Notes: generated by a model from the sequence alone, not told the origin. A stretch of DNA of 64,000 nucleotides from Pigmentiphaga sp. H8 (GCF_003854895.1 NZ_CP033966.1:930001-994000), one strand, 5' to 3'. Positions 17,059 through 30,256 are shown, numbered from the stretch's first letter. Numbers and translations: made by a program.

Positions 17059-17337
17059 ATGAAAACCGCCACGCTTCCTCCCCTGCGGGTAGAGCCGGAA
17101 TTGCGCGAGGCTGCTGAAAGAGTCCTCGAAGCCGGTGAGAGTTTGTCCAGCTTCGTCGAGCAGGCTGTTCGTTCGGCTGTATCGCGCCGCGAGGCGCAGG
17201 CTGCTTTCCTGGCCCGGGCCTTGGCCTCGCGTGATCAGGCGCGGGAGTCGGGGGACTACGCATCGTCGCAAGCCGTATTGGACAAGCTGCAGCAGCGCCT
17301 GGAGACAGCGAAGGTCGACCGGCGCAAGCGGCCTTGA
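17059..17337 (+). CDS. ParD-like ribbon-helix-helix antitoxin
   Basis: A 92-residue protein with an N-terminal RHH-type segment (LPPLRVEPELREAAERVL, then SLSSFVEQAVRSAVSRRE) and a C-terminal toxin-binding helix containing ASRDQARESGDYASSQAVL, close to the ParD consensus. ATG 17059 was chosen for GGGAG at -12 to -8; an upstream ATG at 17041 falls inside the operator. The stop codon overlaps the toxin start by one base (TGATG). It is expected to bind the ParE-like protein and the palindrome just upstream. Confidence 0.8.
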   Translation: MKTATLPPLRVEPELREAAERVLEAGESLSSFVEQAVRSAVSRREAQAAFLARALASRDQARESGDYASSQAVLDKLQQRLETAKVDRRKRP

Positions 17338-17642
17338 TGTACCGCGTCCGTTTCACGCGGGAAGCCGAGCAGGACCTTCTGCGGCTCTATGATTTTGTCC
17401 TGGAGAGGGATCCCGATGATCCGGGCCTGGCCGCCCAGGCCTTGGTCGCAATCCGGGATGGCGTCGAGATTCTCGAGCGTTCGCCCTATACCTGCAGAAA
17501 AGCGACGCCGCATTCGCCCTACCTGCGCGAACTGCTGATTCCCTTCGGCCGTATGGGTTACGTAGCCCTGTTCGAGATCGATGGGCCTGATTCCGTCACC
17601 ATCCTTGCCGTACGGCACCAGCGCGAAGACGACTATCACTGA
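17337..17642 (+). CDS. ParE/RelE-superfamily toxin
   Basis: A 101-residue protein of RelE/ParE fold: MYRVRFTREAEQDLLRLYDFV at the start, a central RELLIPFGRMGYVALFEI and a terminal VTILAVRHQREDDYH, which match plasmid-stabilisation ParE toxins. ParE toxins poison DNA gyrase whereas RelE cleaves mRNA; the LLIPF..YVALF..AVRHQRE pattern favours ParE. It is coupled to the antitoxin by a one-base overlap. Its last 7 bases overlap the 3' end of the convergent LysR gene. Confidence 0.82.
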   Translation: MYRVRFTREAEQDLLRLYDFVLERDPDDPGLAAQALVAIRDGVEILERSPYTCRKATPHSPYLRELLIPFGRMGYVALFEIDGPDSVTILAVRHQREDDYH

Positions 17643-18610
17643 GGCGCCGCCCGCCGCCGCGCGCGTTTGGCCGGAGCGGCGCCATCCTCGCCCGCCGCGG
17701 GCACCCGGAACAGCCTGTGCACCAGCGCCCGTACCCACTGCAGCGACGGATCGCGCGCGGTGCTGGCGTGCCATAGCAGGCGCACGTCGTAGGCGGGCGC
17801 ATAGGGCAGGGTCCATACCTTGAATCCGTAGCGTGGCTGGGCGTTGCGCGCATACGTCGTGGGTACGATGGCCAGCATGCGCGAGTTCATGACCATTTCG
17901 GGCAGCGCGCCGAAGTGGCGCGCCCGCACGGCGATGCGATCGTCGAGCTTCAGGCGCGTGAGCATTTCGCTGACGCTGTCGTGGAAGGTCGCCGTGGGCG
18001 AGGCCACCAGCAGCGATGCGCTCGCCAATTCAGCGGGGCTCAGTGTCTTGCCCTTGTGCCTGGGCGTGGGCGTCCAGTGCGGCGAGGTGATGGCGACGTA
18101 GGGCTCGTGGAACAGCACGTCGGCCTGGATGCCGCGTTGCTTGGGATGCAGGATGCCCAGGCAGAAGTCGATCTCGCGCGCTTCCAGGGCGGCGGCGACG
18201 TCGTTGGCGGGCACGGAAATGTTGGTCAGCCGCGAGTGGGGGGCTTCGGTGTGCAGCGCCGCGGCCAGGGTGGGCAGGAAGGTCATTTCGCCCAGGTCCG
18301 ACATGGAGACTCGCCATTCGACATGGCTGTGCTGGGGGTCGAAAGCCTCGCGCCCCGTTACCGCGGTTTCCAGGGCGCGCAATTCCGCCGCGACGGTCGG
18401 CGCGACCTGTTCGCAGATACGGGTGGGGACCAGCCCCTGGGGGGTGCGCAGGAAGAGTTCGTCGTCGAAGAAGTAGCGCAGGCGGGCCAGGGCGTTGCTG
18501 GTGGCGGGCTGGGAAAGGGAGAGGAGTTTGCCGGCGGCGGTGACGGAGCGGGTTTGGTGGATGGCGACCAGGACGCGTAGGAGATTCAGGTCTAGTTGGC
18601 GGAAGTTCAT
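17636..18610 (-). CDS. LysR-family transcriptional regulator
   Basis: A 324-residue LTTR. The N-terminus LDLNLLRVLVAIHQTRSVTA and the HTH SQPATSNALARLR are of the NodD/NahR/LinR branch, which often controls aromatic degradation. The C-terminal tail is rich in Ala and Arg. It lies downstream of, and in the same direction as, the cytochrome c gene. Its own upstream region (18648-18685) shares a 38-bp element with the divergent promoter at 23489-23526, suggesting it controls both itself and the two divergent operons. Confidence 0.92.
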   Translation of the reverse strand: MNFRQLDLNLLRVLVAIHQTRSVTAAGKLLSLSQPATSNALARLRYFFDDELFLRTPQGLVPTRICEQVAPTVAAELRALETAVTGREAFDPQHSHVEWRVSMSDLGEMTFLPTLAAALHTEAPHSRLTNISVPANDVAAALEAREIDFCLGILHPKQRGIQADVLFHEPYVAITSPHWTPTPRHKGKTLSPAELASASLLVASPTATFHDSVSEMLTRLKLDDRIAVRARHFGALPEMVMNSRMLAIVPTTYARNAQPRYGFKVWTLPYAPAYDVRLLWHASTARDPSLQWVRALVHRLFRVPAAGEDGAAPAKRARRRAAPQ

Positions 18611-18647
18611 GGGGGTTTCTGGTTCTTGAGACGGCTGTGTCCGGGGC

Positions 18648-18685
18648 CCTTATGAGGATTCTACGGAATATTCAGCAGGCAAATG
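18648..18685. promoter_or_regulatory. Shared 38-bp regulatory element, copy 1
   Basis: Matches 23489-23526 at 30 of 38 positions, ungapped. It contains the dyad ATTC-TACG-GAAT. It lies 38-75 bp upstream of the LysR start codon, a typical LTTR autoregulatory position. Confidence 0.5.
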
Positions 18686-18711
18686 AAGGGGGTTTGCCCC
18701 CCTTCATTTGC
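18679..18711 (-). terminator. Hairpin at the 3' end of the cytochrome c gene
   Basis: GCAAATGAAGGGGG (18679-18692) pairs perfectly with 18698-18711 over 14 bp with a 5-base loop. The cytochrome c stop codon (18704-18706) lies inside the right arm. No U-tract follows. Confidence 0.5.
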
Positions 18712-19984
18712 CCTCGCGCAGCTTCGCTACATCCGCGGCGGTGACCTGGCCTTCGCGGGCGCTCCAGGTGGTGCGCATGTAGTTGGTCAGTTGGGCGACC
18801 TCGTCGTCGGTCAGGCGATGAGCGAAGCCGGGCATGTCGCCGATGCTGGTGCCGTCGGGCAGGCGTTGGGCGGGCAGGCCGTCCAGGATGGAGAGCAGCA
18901 GGTTGCGCGGGCTTTCCAGGCGGACGGTGCTGTTGGCGGCCAGGGGGGGCATGCCGGGTGGGTGGCCTTCGCCGTCGACGCCGTGACAGGCGGCGCAGGT
19001 GTTCAGGTAGACGCGGCGGCCGGGGGAGGGCGGGCCGGCGTCGGGCTTGGCCTGGGGGGCGGGGACGGGTTTGGGAGGCGAGTCGCCCAGCAGGAAGGCG
19101 GACATGGCCTTCAGGTCGTCGTCGGTCAGGTACTGGGTGCTGTGCAGGATGACGGGGTACATCTCGTCGGCGGCGATGCCCTGGGGCGCGAGGCCGGTGC
19201 GCAGGAAGCGTTGCAGGTCTTCCGGCGTCCAGCCGCGTTCGGCCAGGGCCTGCGGGGTCAGGGACGGCGCCTCGAAGCGGTTCAGGGTATAGCCTTGCAG
19301 CCAGTCGTCGCGGTGCAGCTGACCCAGCTTGCCGCGCGGGGTGTGGCATTCGCCGCAGTGGCCCAGCACGTTGGTCAGGTAGCGTCCGCGCACCCATTGC
19401 TGCGATTCGCCCTGCGAGGCGGCGGGCAGCGGATCGTGGTCGAAGAACAGCAGGTTCCAGCCTGTCATCAGGATGCGCAGGTTGAGCGGGAAAGGAATTT
19501 CGGGCTTCTTGTTGGGCTGGGCGCTGGGCCGCACGTTCATCAGATAGGCGTAGATCAGGTCGGAATCGGCGCGCGGGATGTCGTGGTAGGCCGTGTACGG
19601 CATGGCGGGGTAGAGATTGCGGCCGTGCGGGGCCTTGCCTTCGGTCAGCGCACGGTGGAATTCGTCGGCGGTCCAGCGGCCGATGCCGTGGTCGGGGTCG
19701 GGCGTGATGTTGGTGCCGTACAGCGTGCCGAACGGCGTCTGCAAAGGGAAGCCGCCGGCATAGGCGGCGCCGTCGGCGACCTGGTGGCAGGCGGCGCAAT
19801 CGGCGGCCCGGGCCAGGTAGCGGCCCAGCTGCAATTGTTCCTGCGTGGCCTGGACCTGCTGGGGCTCACGGTCGGGCGGCGCGTCGCGGTTGCCCAGGAT
19901 CGCCGCGGCGACGGCGGCGACGATCAGGACCAGGATGACGAGGGCGACGATGGGACCGCGTCGCCAGGGGGACGGGCGGGCCAT
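18704..19984 (-). CDS. Tri-haem cytochrome c subunit of a periplasmic molybdenum dehydrogenase
   Basis: A 426-residue protein with an N-terminal membrane anchor (IVALVILVLIVAAVAAAILG) and three c-type haem sites: CAACH near residue 63, CGECH near residue 211 and CAACH near residue 333. This matches cytochrome subunits of membrane-bound aldehyde dehydrogenases and nicotinate-dehydrogenase-type enzymes, which pass electrons from the Mo enzyme to the respiratory chain. Its start is one base beyond the stop of the 2Fe-2S gene, so the three subunits form an operon. Confidence 0.9.
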   Translation of the reverse strand: MARPSPWRRGPIVALVILVLIVAAVAAAILGNRDAPPDREPQQVQATQEQLQLGRYLARAADCAACHQVADGAAYAGGFPLQTPFGTLYGTNITPDPDHGIGRWTADEFHRALTEGKAPHGRNLYPAMPYTAYHDIPRADSDLIYAYLMNVRPSAQPNKKPEIPFPLNLRILMTGWNLLFFDHDPLPAASQGESQQWVRGRYLTNVLGHCGECHTPRGKLGQLHRDDWLQGYTLNRFEAPSLTPQALAERGWTPEDLQRFLRTGLAPQGIAADEMYPVILHSTQYLTDDDLKAMSAFLLGDSPPKPVPAPQAKPDAGPPSPGRRVYLNTCAACHGVDGEGHPPGMPPLAANSTVRLESPRNLLLSILDGLPAQRLPDGTSIGDMPGFAHRLTDDEVAQLTNYMRTTWSAREGQVTAADVAKLREGK

Positions 19985-19985
19985 G

Positions 19986-20534
19986 TCATTTCTCCTTGGT
20001 AACGAGGCCGGGGGTGGCGAGGATCACGGCCTTGGCCGCCTCGAAGTAGCGCACGTAGCCGGTGCAGCGGCAGATGTGGCGGCCCAGGTGCTCGGTGATC
20101 GTGTCTTCCAGCTGGTCGGCGCGCACGGGATGGGCCTTGAGCCGCTCCATCAGCGCGGTCGCGCCGATCACGAAACCGGGCGTGCAGTAGCCGCACTGGA
20201 AGCTGTAGTGGTCCAGGTAGGCCTGCTGCACGGGGGTGATGGCGATGATTTTCTGCTGGCCGTCGCGCTCGGCCAGGCCTTCTATGGTCCGGATACGCTT
20301 GCCGTTGAAGTAATGCGCGCCGGTGATGCAGGTGCGGATCTCCTCGGCGCCGCCGGGACCGTCCAGCAGCACCGTACAGGCGTGGCAGACACCGATGCCG
20401 CAGCCGAAGCGCGAGCCGGTCAGTCCCAGGTACTCGTGCAGGAAATCGACCATCATCAAGGTGTCGGGCACGTCCATGGGCCCGACCTGCTTGCCGTTGA
20501 TGGTCAGCGTCAGGGGCGAGGTCGTGATCGTCAT
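19986..20534 (-). CDS. 2Fe-2S subunit of molybdenum hydroxylase (isoquinoline 1-oxidoreductase alpha type)
   Basis: A 182-residue xanthine-oxidase-family iron-sulfur protein. The plant-type ferredoxin cluster is CGIGVCHAC with a later RTC (about residues 45-70), and the second cluster is CGYCTPG and CRCTGY (about residues 120-165). It relays electrons from the Mo subunit to the cytochrome. Its ATG overlaps the stop of the Mo subunit gene (ATGA), and the cytochrome follows. It lacks a signal peptide and probably rides through Tat export bound to the large subunit. Confidence 0.92.
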   Translation of the reverse strand: MTITTSPLTLTINGKQVGPMDVPDTLMMVDFLHEYLGLTGSRFGCGIGVCHACTVLLDGPGGAEEIRTCITGAHYFNGKRIRTIEGLAERDGQQKIIAITPVQQAYLDHYSFQCGYCTPGFVIGATALMERLKAHPVRADQLEDTITEHLGRHICRCTGYVRYFEAAKAVILATPGLVTKEK

Positions 20535-23374
20535 GGTTCCAGGACCTCCCGTATTTTTTCCGGCGTGACCGGCAGGTCGGTGAAGCGGTGGCCGATGGCA
20601 TGCGCGATGCCGTTCACGATGGCGGCGACGATGGGGATCATGACGACTTCCGCGATGCCCTTGGGGGGATCGGTGTCGGAGATGGGCGGCAGGATGTCGC
20701 CGGTCTGGCTCCAGACGGCCACGTCGTGCGCGCGCGGCAGATGGTAGCGGTCGAAGTTCCAGGTGCCGTTGCCGGGGCCGTCCTCGTACAGCGGCAGATA
20801 CTCGTGCAGCGCGTGGCCGATGCCCATCGCGATGCCTCCCTGCAACTGGCCCGATACCAGTTCCTCGACCACCGGCTTGCCGCACTCCAGCACCGAGTGA
20901 TGCGACAGCAGCCGAACCTTGCCGCTGGTCGGGTTGACGGCCAGCTCGGCCAGGGCGGCATTGGCGCTGTAGTAGGTGACGCCGGCGTTGTTGCGCTGGG
21001 CCGGCGGATAGAAGACGTTCGATCGCCTGATGACGTCGTAGGGCTGCGGCGAGCGGCTGCCGTCGCCGTAGCGCACGGCCAGGCCGTCCAGCGGCCGCCG
21101 GACCTTCTGGCCGCCCACGTCGAAGTCGGCCTCGGCCCATTGCCAGCGGTTGAAGGTATGGCCCACCGCAGCGGTCACGAAGTTCGCTTCGTAGGCGGTC
21201 TTGACCAGGCGCTCCAGCGGCAGGGGCTCCAAGCCGTTCGCGGTCAGGCCGCGTTCGGTCCAGCGCGCGTCCTCGCGCCGCACGACCAGGGGCGCGGCCT
21301 GGCCGCCGCCGATGCCGCGGGTCCAGATCGCCATCGCGGCCGGCCACAGGCCGTGCTCGAACACGACGCGGGCGGTTTCCTTCGTGGCGTGCCCGAAGAA
21401 GTAGACCGAGTTGCTGGCGCTGGAGGGCGAGGCGTGGACCGGCGTCCACATCGGATCGGCGGCCAGCCGGTCCTGCTCCTCCTGCTTGACCGTGTACGTA
21501 TCGACGTTGCCGACCATGGGCAGGTCGGACCAGTCGGTGACCGCGGTGCGCACTTCGTCGGCGGGGCGGCCGAACCATTCGGCGCACATCACGGCCTGCG
21601 AAGTGCTCATGCCGGTGCCGATCTCGACGCCGGTATGGTGCAGCACGATGCGTCCTTCCGGTGTCAGCGCCACGCGCACGAAGGCGGCCTCGCCGCCGGT
21701 GCCGAAGTCCTTCTGCACACAGCCGAAGCCCACGCCATAGCGTTCGTTCGGATGCGCGGCCTCGTAGTCGCGCTTGCGCTGGGCGCGTTCGGTCCACAGC
21801 GGATGGCGCCGCGCGCGCTCGAGCACCTCGTCCGCCCGCAGCGCGCCGCCGGCGATGGCGCCCTGGGTGTTCTTCATGCCCGACAGCAGCGCGTTGCGGA
21901 CGCGGAACTCGATCGGATCGATGCCGAGTTCTTCGGCCATCTCGTCGATCATCATCTCGGTGGCGGCCATGCTTTGCAGCGTGCCGTAGCCGCGCGCCGA
22001 GCCGGCGTCGATGGCCCGGGTGGCCTCGGCCACGGCGATCAGGTCGTTCTTGGGGAAGTAATAGACCGACTGCGCGGCGGTGGCGGCCACCATGACTACC
22101 GAGGGCGAGAAATTCGAGCGCCCGCCGCCGTTGCCCGTGAACGTGCCCTGGAAGGACTGGAGCTTGCCCGTTTTGCGGTCCACCGCCATGGTGTACTGCA
22201 TGTCGAAGGCATGACGCTTGAGCGAGGTCTGGAAGTGCTCGAAGCGGTCCACCGCGAAGCGCACCGGATGGCCGTCGCCGTACAGCGCGGCGACCAGGCC
22301 GTAGAACGGCACGTTGCAGTGGTCCTTCGAGCCGTACCCGACCGTGTAGCAGGGATGCACGAACAGGTGTTCCAGCGGAAAGCCGCTGTCGGCCACCATC
22401 TTGGCGGCGGCCTCGGCCACTTCCTGCGGCGACTGCGTGGCCAGCACCATGTGCAGCGAACGGGTGGCCGGGTCGTACCAGCAGTTCGCGTTGTCCGGCT
22501 CGAGCGCGGCGGTGTCGATCGACTGCGTCGTGTAGCGGCGCTTCATGACCAGCCAGTCCGCGGGCGGCGCGGCCAGTTCCGCGCCGATCTGCTCGGCCGC
22601 GCGCATGCCCCGCGCGTCCAGGCTGTCCTCGGGCTTGGTCGAGGGCCAGATCAGGGTTTTCTTCTCCGTGGGGAAGAGGGGACTGTCTTTCAGGCTGGAG
22701 TAAGCATCCTCGTCGTCCGGCGATGCGCCGCCCACGCGGACGTACCGGAACACGCCCCAGGGTTCGCGGTCGAGCGGTCCGGTCGCCGCGCCGTAGCGGA
22801 TGACGTCCCGGGCGGCGCGCAGCCGTCCGCGGGCGAGCTGGTAGCGCGCGAAATCGTGGAAGATCAGGATGGCGACCGCGTGCCCCAGGTAGGCGGGCGT
22901 CTTGCCCGCGGGCAGCAGCATGTCATCGCCATAGAAGCCGGGGAAGGCCAGCTTGTCGCGGGCCAGGTCCTCGGCCGTGACCACGCGGTCGGGCTTGAGG
23001 TCGTCCCCCAGCGACGCGAGGTCGAAGCCGGCGTAGGTCCGGTCGGCCTGCGTGGCGCGAAGGATGAGGGCATGGGACTGCTGCTTGGGCCAGTGCGGCA
23101 TGTCGGCGGCGCGGATGTCGCGGGCGAAGACCTTGCCGCCCACCACTTTCTCGTGGCCGTCGATCCGGAAGCGGGTATGGCCGTCGGCCGGGTTCCACTG
23201 CGCGCCGCGCAGGATGCGTTCTTCGAACAGGGCGCCGAACGCGGCGCTGTACAAGGGGGCTATCCACACCGTGACGCCGCCCACCGCGATGGCCTTCAGG
23301 AAGCCACGGCGGGACATGCCGGCGCCCGTGGCGTCCGTGCGGGCCGTCTGGTTCCAGCCAGGATCTTGCTTCAC
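20531..23374 (-). CDS. Molybdopterin-binding subunit of a Tat-exported xanthine-oxidase-family dehydrogenase
   Basis: A 947-residue protein in the isoquinoline 1-oxidoreductase beta / aldehyde dehydrogenase branch. The twin-arginine signal MSRRGFLKAIAVGGVTVW is near residues 20-37. Later come AldOxase-type segments such as GYGSKDHCNVPFYG, the GNGGGRSNF substrate loop and the conserved GVEIGTGMSTSQAV region. GTG 23374 was chosen because AAGGAG lies 6 bases upstream. With the 2Fe-2S and cytochrome genes it gives the three-subunit set seen in periplasmic aldehyde and N-heteroaromatic oxidising enzymes. Substrate is unknown. It is divergent from the indolepyruvate oxidoreductase genes. Confidence 0.9.
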   Translation of the reverse strand: MKQDPGWNQTARTDATGAGMSRRGFLKAIAVGGVTVWIAPLYSAAFGALFEERILRGAQWNPADGHTRFRIDGHEKVVGGKVFARDIRAADMPHWPKQQSHALILRATQADRTYAGFDLASLGDDLKPDRVVTAEDLARDKLAFPGFYGDDMLLPAGKTPAYLGHAVAILIFHDFARYQLARGRLRAARDVIRYGAATGPLDREPWGVFRYVRVGGASPDDEDAYSSLKDSPLFPTEKKTLIWPSTKPEDSLDARGMRAAEQIGAELAAPPADWLVMKRRYTTQSIDTAALEPDNANCWYDPATRSLHMVLATQSPQEVAEAAAKMVADSGFPLEHLFVHPCYTVGYGSKDHCNVPFYGLVAALYGDGHPVRFAVDRFEHFQTSLKRHAFDMQYTMAVDRKTGKLQSFQGTFTGNGGGRSNFSPSVVMVAATAAQSVYYFPKNDLIAVAEATRAIDAGSARGYGTLQSMAATEMMIDEMAEELGIDPIEFRVRNALLSGMKNTQGAIAGGALRADEVLERARRHPLWTERAQRKRDYEAAHPNERYGVGFGCVQKDFGTGGEAAFVRVALTPEGRIVLHHTGVEIGTGMSTSQAVMCAEWFGRPADEVRTAVTDWSDLPMVGNVDTYTVKQEEQDRLAADPMWTPVHASPSSASNSVYFFGHATKETARVVFEHGLWPAAMAIWTRGIGGGQAAPLVVRREDARWTERGLTANGLEPLPLERLVKTAYEANFVTAAVGHTFNRWQWAEADFDVGGQKVRRPLDGLAVRYGDGSRSPQPYDVIRRSNVFYPPAQRNNAGVTYYSANAALAELAVNPTSGKVRLLSHHSVLECGKPVVEELVSGQLQGGIAMGIGHALHEYLPLYEDGPGNGTWNFDRYHLPRAHDVAVWSQTGDILPPISDTDPPKGIAEVVMIPIVAAIVNGIAHAIGHRFTDLPVTPEKIREVLEP

Positions 23375-23488
23375 AGCACGCTCCTTGCAGCAAAACCGCA
23401 AGTGCCATGCTGGCAGCAAAAGATGGATTTATCAATACCGGAAAAGAGTGGAAATCAAGGCGGACCCGACGACGCAGACATGGATTTT

Positions 23489-23526
23489 CCTTATAGGGAT
23501 ACTACGAGGTATTCACCAAACAAATG
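23489..23526. promoter_or_regulatory. Shared 38-bp regulatory element, copy 2
   Basis: Copy of the element at 18648-18685, with dyad ATAC-N6-GTAT. It lies in the 236-bp divergent region between the Mo subunit gene (minus) and the indolepyruvate oxidoreductase gene (plus), so it may control both operons. Nothing else was recognised in this gap apart from the plus-strand ribosome site GAGGAGAA before 23611. Confidence 0.5.
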
Positions 23527-23610
23527 TGGAATATACGAATAAACCATTAGCCCGTGGCCGGGTGCTGGAGAAGAATGGTGCGCTGACACCAGGCAGAGGA
23601 GAACGGGACC

Positions 23611-25787
23611 ATGGCGGAGCGTTCGTTCACGAACGAGGTCGGCAAGCTGAAGCTGGGCGAAGGCGAGGAGTTCCGCGGCGAGGGCATCCTGGCCGTGACC
23701 AAGGCCCTGCTGCAGTCCGGCGTGTCGTACGTGGCGGGATACCAGGGGGCGCCGATCTCGCACCTGATGGATGTGCTGACCGACGCGAACGACATCCTGG
23801 AAGAGCTGGGCGTCCACTTCGAGCACAGCGCCTCCGAGGCGACGGCCACCGCCACGCTGGCGGCCTCGGTCAACTATCCGCTGCGCGGCGCCGTCACCTT
23901 CAAGTCCACCGTGGGCACCAACGTGGCCTCGGATGCGCTGGCCAACCTGGCTTCCGGCGGCGTGACCGGCGGCGCGCTGTTGATCGTGGGCGAGGACTAC
24001 GGCGAAGGCTCCAGCATCATGCAGGAGCGCTCGCATGCCTTCGCGATGAAGTCGCAGGTCTGGCTGCTGGATCCGCGGCCCAACCTGGAAAGCATGGTGG
24101 GCGCGGTCGAGCGCGGCTTCGAGTTGTCCGAGGCCAGCAATACGCCTGTCATGCTGCAACTGCGCATCCGCGCCTGCCACGTCCATGGCCGTTTCACGAC
24201 GCGGGCCAACAAGCGCCCGGCGTTCACGCTCAAGGACGCCATCGAGCACCCCGCGCGCGACGTCAACCGCATCGTGCTGCCGCCGGCCTCCTACCTGCAC
24301 GAGCAGGAAAAGGTGGCCAAGCGCTGGCCGGCGGCGGTGCGCTACATCACCCAGCACGGCATGAACGAATTCTTCGGCGCCGATGACCAGGACATCGGCA
24401 TCGTCATGCAGGGCGGCATGTACAACGGCGTGCTGCGTGCGCTGGAGCTGCTGGGGCTGGCCGACGCCTTTGGCCAGTCGCGGATTCCGCTGTACGTGCT
24501 GAACGTGACCTATCCCCTGGTGGACGAGGAGTTCGTCCGCTTCTGCGCCGGCAAGCGCGGCATCCTGATCGTGGAAGAGGGGCAGCCCGACTACATCGAG
24601 CAGGCGGTCCACGCCATCCTGCGGCGAGCCGACCTGAATACGCGGGTCCACGGCAAGGACGTGCTGCCGATGGCGGGGGAATATACCGGCGGCGTGCTGC
24701 TCAAGGGACTGGCGGAATATGTGCGCCGCTACGAGCCCGGCCTGCTCGACGGGCGGACGCTGCCCCGCGCCGCGCGGCCGGCCACGCCCGCGCGCATGCC
24801 GGACAATCCCAAGGCCTTCGCCATCCAGCGGGCCTCCGATCAGGTCCAGGGCCGGCCGCCGTCGTTCTGTACCGGCTGCCCGGAACGCCCCATCTTCACC
24901 GCCATCAAGCTGGTCGAGCGCGAACTGGGCCAGCACCACATCAGCTGCGACATCGGCTGCCATCTGTTCTCGGTGCTGCCGCCCTTCAACCTGGGCGCCA
25001 CGACCATGGGCTACGGCCTGGGGTGGGCCGGCGCCTCGGCGCTGAACACGCGCGAGACCTCCCGCCGCACCATCTCCATCATGGGCGACGGCGGGTTCTG
25101 GCACAACGGGCTGACCAGCGGCGTGGGCAATGCCGTGTTCAACGAGACCGACAACGTGCTGCTGGTGGTGGACAACGGCTATTCGGCCGCCACCGGCGGA
25201 CAGGACGTGCTGTCGTCCAAGGCCGAGAATCCGATACGCAGCACCAACAACCCCATCGAGAACGCCGTGCGCGGGGTGGGTGTGAAATGGGTGCGGACGG
25301 TGACGCGCACCTATAGCGTGGCGCAGATGCGCGACACGCTGCGCGAGGCGCTGACCACGCGTGAGAAGGGCCCGAAGGTGGTGGTGGCGCAGAGCGAATG
25401 CATGCTGAACAAGCAGCGCCGCGTACGCCCGCTGATGCGCAAGGCCATAGGCGAAGGCCGGCGCGCCGTACGCGAACGCTTCGGCGTCGATCCCGACACG
25501 TGCACGGGCGATCACTCCTGTATCCGGTTGTCCGGCTGCCCCTCGCTGACCATACGGGACAATCCCGATCCGCTGCGCACCGATCCGGTGGCGGCGGTGG
25601 TGGACAGCTGCGTGGGCTGCGGGCTGTGCGGCGAGGTCTCGCACGCCGCCGTGCTGTGCCCGTCGTTCTACCGGGCCGAGATCATCAACAACCCGGGGCG
25701 CTGGGACAGGTTCAAGGCGCGGATCAGGAAGACCGTCATCGGCGTCTTGCAGCGCCGCATCGACCGTCGGCTGGAGGGGTTGGCGGC

Positions 25788-25791
<4 letters not shown>
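23611..25791 (+). CDS. Indolepyruvate:ferredoxin oxidoreductase, alpha-type subunit
   Basis: A 726-residue TPP-dependent 2-oxoacid oxidoreductase. The pyrimidine-binding half has GYQGAPISHLMDVL and the HSASEATATATLA region. The TPP-Mg site GDGGFWHNGL...VVDNGYSAATGGQ is at about residues 490-535. The C-terminal ferredoxin region holds CTGDHSC..GCP and CVGCGLC...CP Cys clusters. The family decarboxylates aryl-pyruvates (indole-, phenyl-pyruvate) to aryl-acetyl-CoA, reducing ferredoxin. It overlaps the beta gene (ATGA). In an aerobe this pair probably serves degradation of an aromatic amino-acid-derived or side-chain-bearing compound. Confidence 0.9.
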
Positions 25792-28933
<3,142 letters not shown>

Positions 28934-28937
<4 letters not shown>

Positions 28938-30250
28938 GCTGGCAGATCGCGGCCTGGATCCTGCTGGGCGGATCCACGGTGCTGCTGTTCATCGGCATGC
29001 CCGTGGCGCTGACCTTCATCTCCATCAACATCATCGGCGCGTGGCTGTACATGGGGGGCGAGATCGGGCTGATGCAGCTCGCCCGCAACAGCGTCAGCTC
29101 GGTGGCGGCCTTCTCGCTCACGCCCATCCCGCTGTTCGTGTTGATGGGCGAGGTGTTGTTCCATACCGGCCTCGCGCTCAAGGTGATCGACGGCATCGAG
29201 CGCCTGATCACGCGCGTGCCCGGCCGCCTGGCCGTGGTCGCGGTGGTGGCCGGGACCGTGTTCTCGGCCATTTCCGGATCGACCATCGCCACCACCGCCA
29301 TGTTGGGTTCGCTGATGCTGCCCGTCATGCTGTCGCGCGGCTACCACCCCCGCATCGCGACCGGACCCATCATGGCCATCGGCGCCGTGGACATGCTGAT
29401 CCCGCCGTCGGCGCTGACCGTGCTGCTGGGCTCGCTGTCGGGCATCTCCATCTCCAAGCTGCTGATAGGCGGGGTGATGCCGGGAATCATCCTGTCGGTG
29501 GCCTTCGTGCTGTGGATCGTGGTGCGCGTGCGCATCACGCCGTCCTGGGCGCCTGCGTCCGACACGGGCGAGCGGCGCACCGGCTGGGCGCGGTGGCATC
29601 TGTTCGTGGCCTACGTGCTGCCCACGCTGTCCATCTTCGGCGTCGTGGTGGGGGCGCTGGCGGCCGGATGGGCCACGCCCACCGAATGCGCGGCGCTGGG
29701 TTCCTTCGCCACCATGCTGCTGGCCGCGCTCTACCGGCGCCTGACCTGGGAAGCGGTGGTCAAGTCGCTCAAGGGAACGGCCGCCATCTCGGGCATGATC
29801 CTGTTCATCATCCTGGGGGCCACGACCTTCGCCCAGATCCTGTCGTTCTCGGGCGCGAGCAATGGCCTGGTGGAACTGATCACCGGCCATGGGCTGTCCA
29901 CCGGCCTGATCGTGCTGGGCATGATGCTGATGCTCATCTTCCTGGGCATCTTCGTCGACCAGATCAGCATGATGATGATCACGCTGCCCATCTTCATGCC
30001 CATCGTGGGTGTGCTGGGCATCGATCCGGTGTGGTTCGGCGTCATGTTCCTGATCTGCATGCAGCTGGGCCTGCTGCTGCCGCCGCACGGCCTGCTGCTG
30101 ATGACCATGCGCGGCGTGGCGCCGCCGTCGGTCTCCATGGGGACGATTTTCATCGCGGTCGTGCCCTACGTGGTCATGAGCCTGCTGTTGCTGGGCGCGG
30201 TGTTCTTCCTGCCGGGCATCGCCACCTGGCTGCCGAAAATGATCGGCTAG
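28934..30250 (+). CDS. dctM: TRAP transporter large permease DctM
   Basis: A 438-residue polytopic protein with roughly a dozen transmembrane helices. The DctM signatures GSTVLLFIGMPVALTF, FSAISGSTIATTAMLGSLMLP and GAVDMLIPPSALTVLLG are clear. It is the transporting subunit of the sodium-coupled TRAP system, encoded last in dctPQM. A GC hairpin (30257-30286) follows its stop codon. Confidence 0.94.
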
Positions 30251-30256
30251 CCTGGG

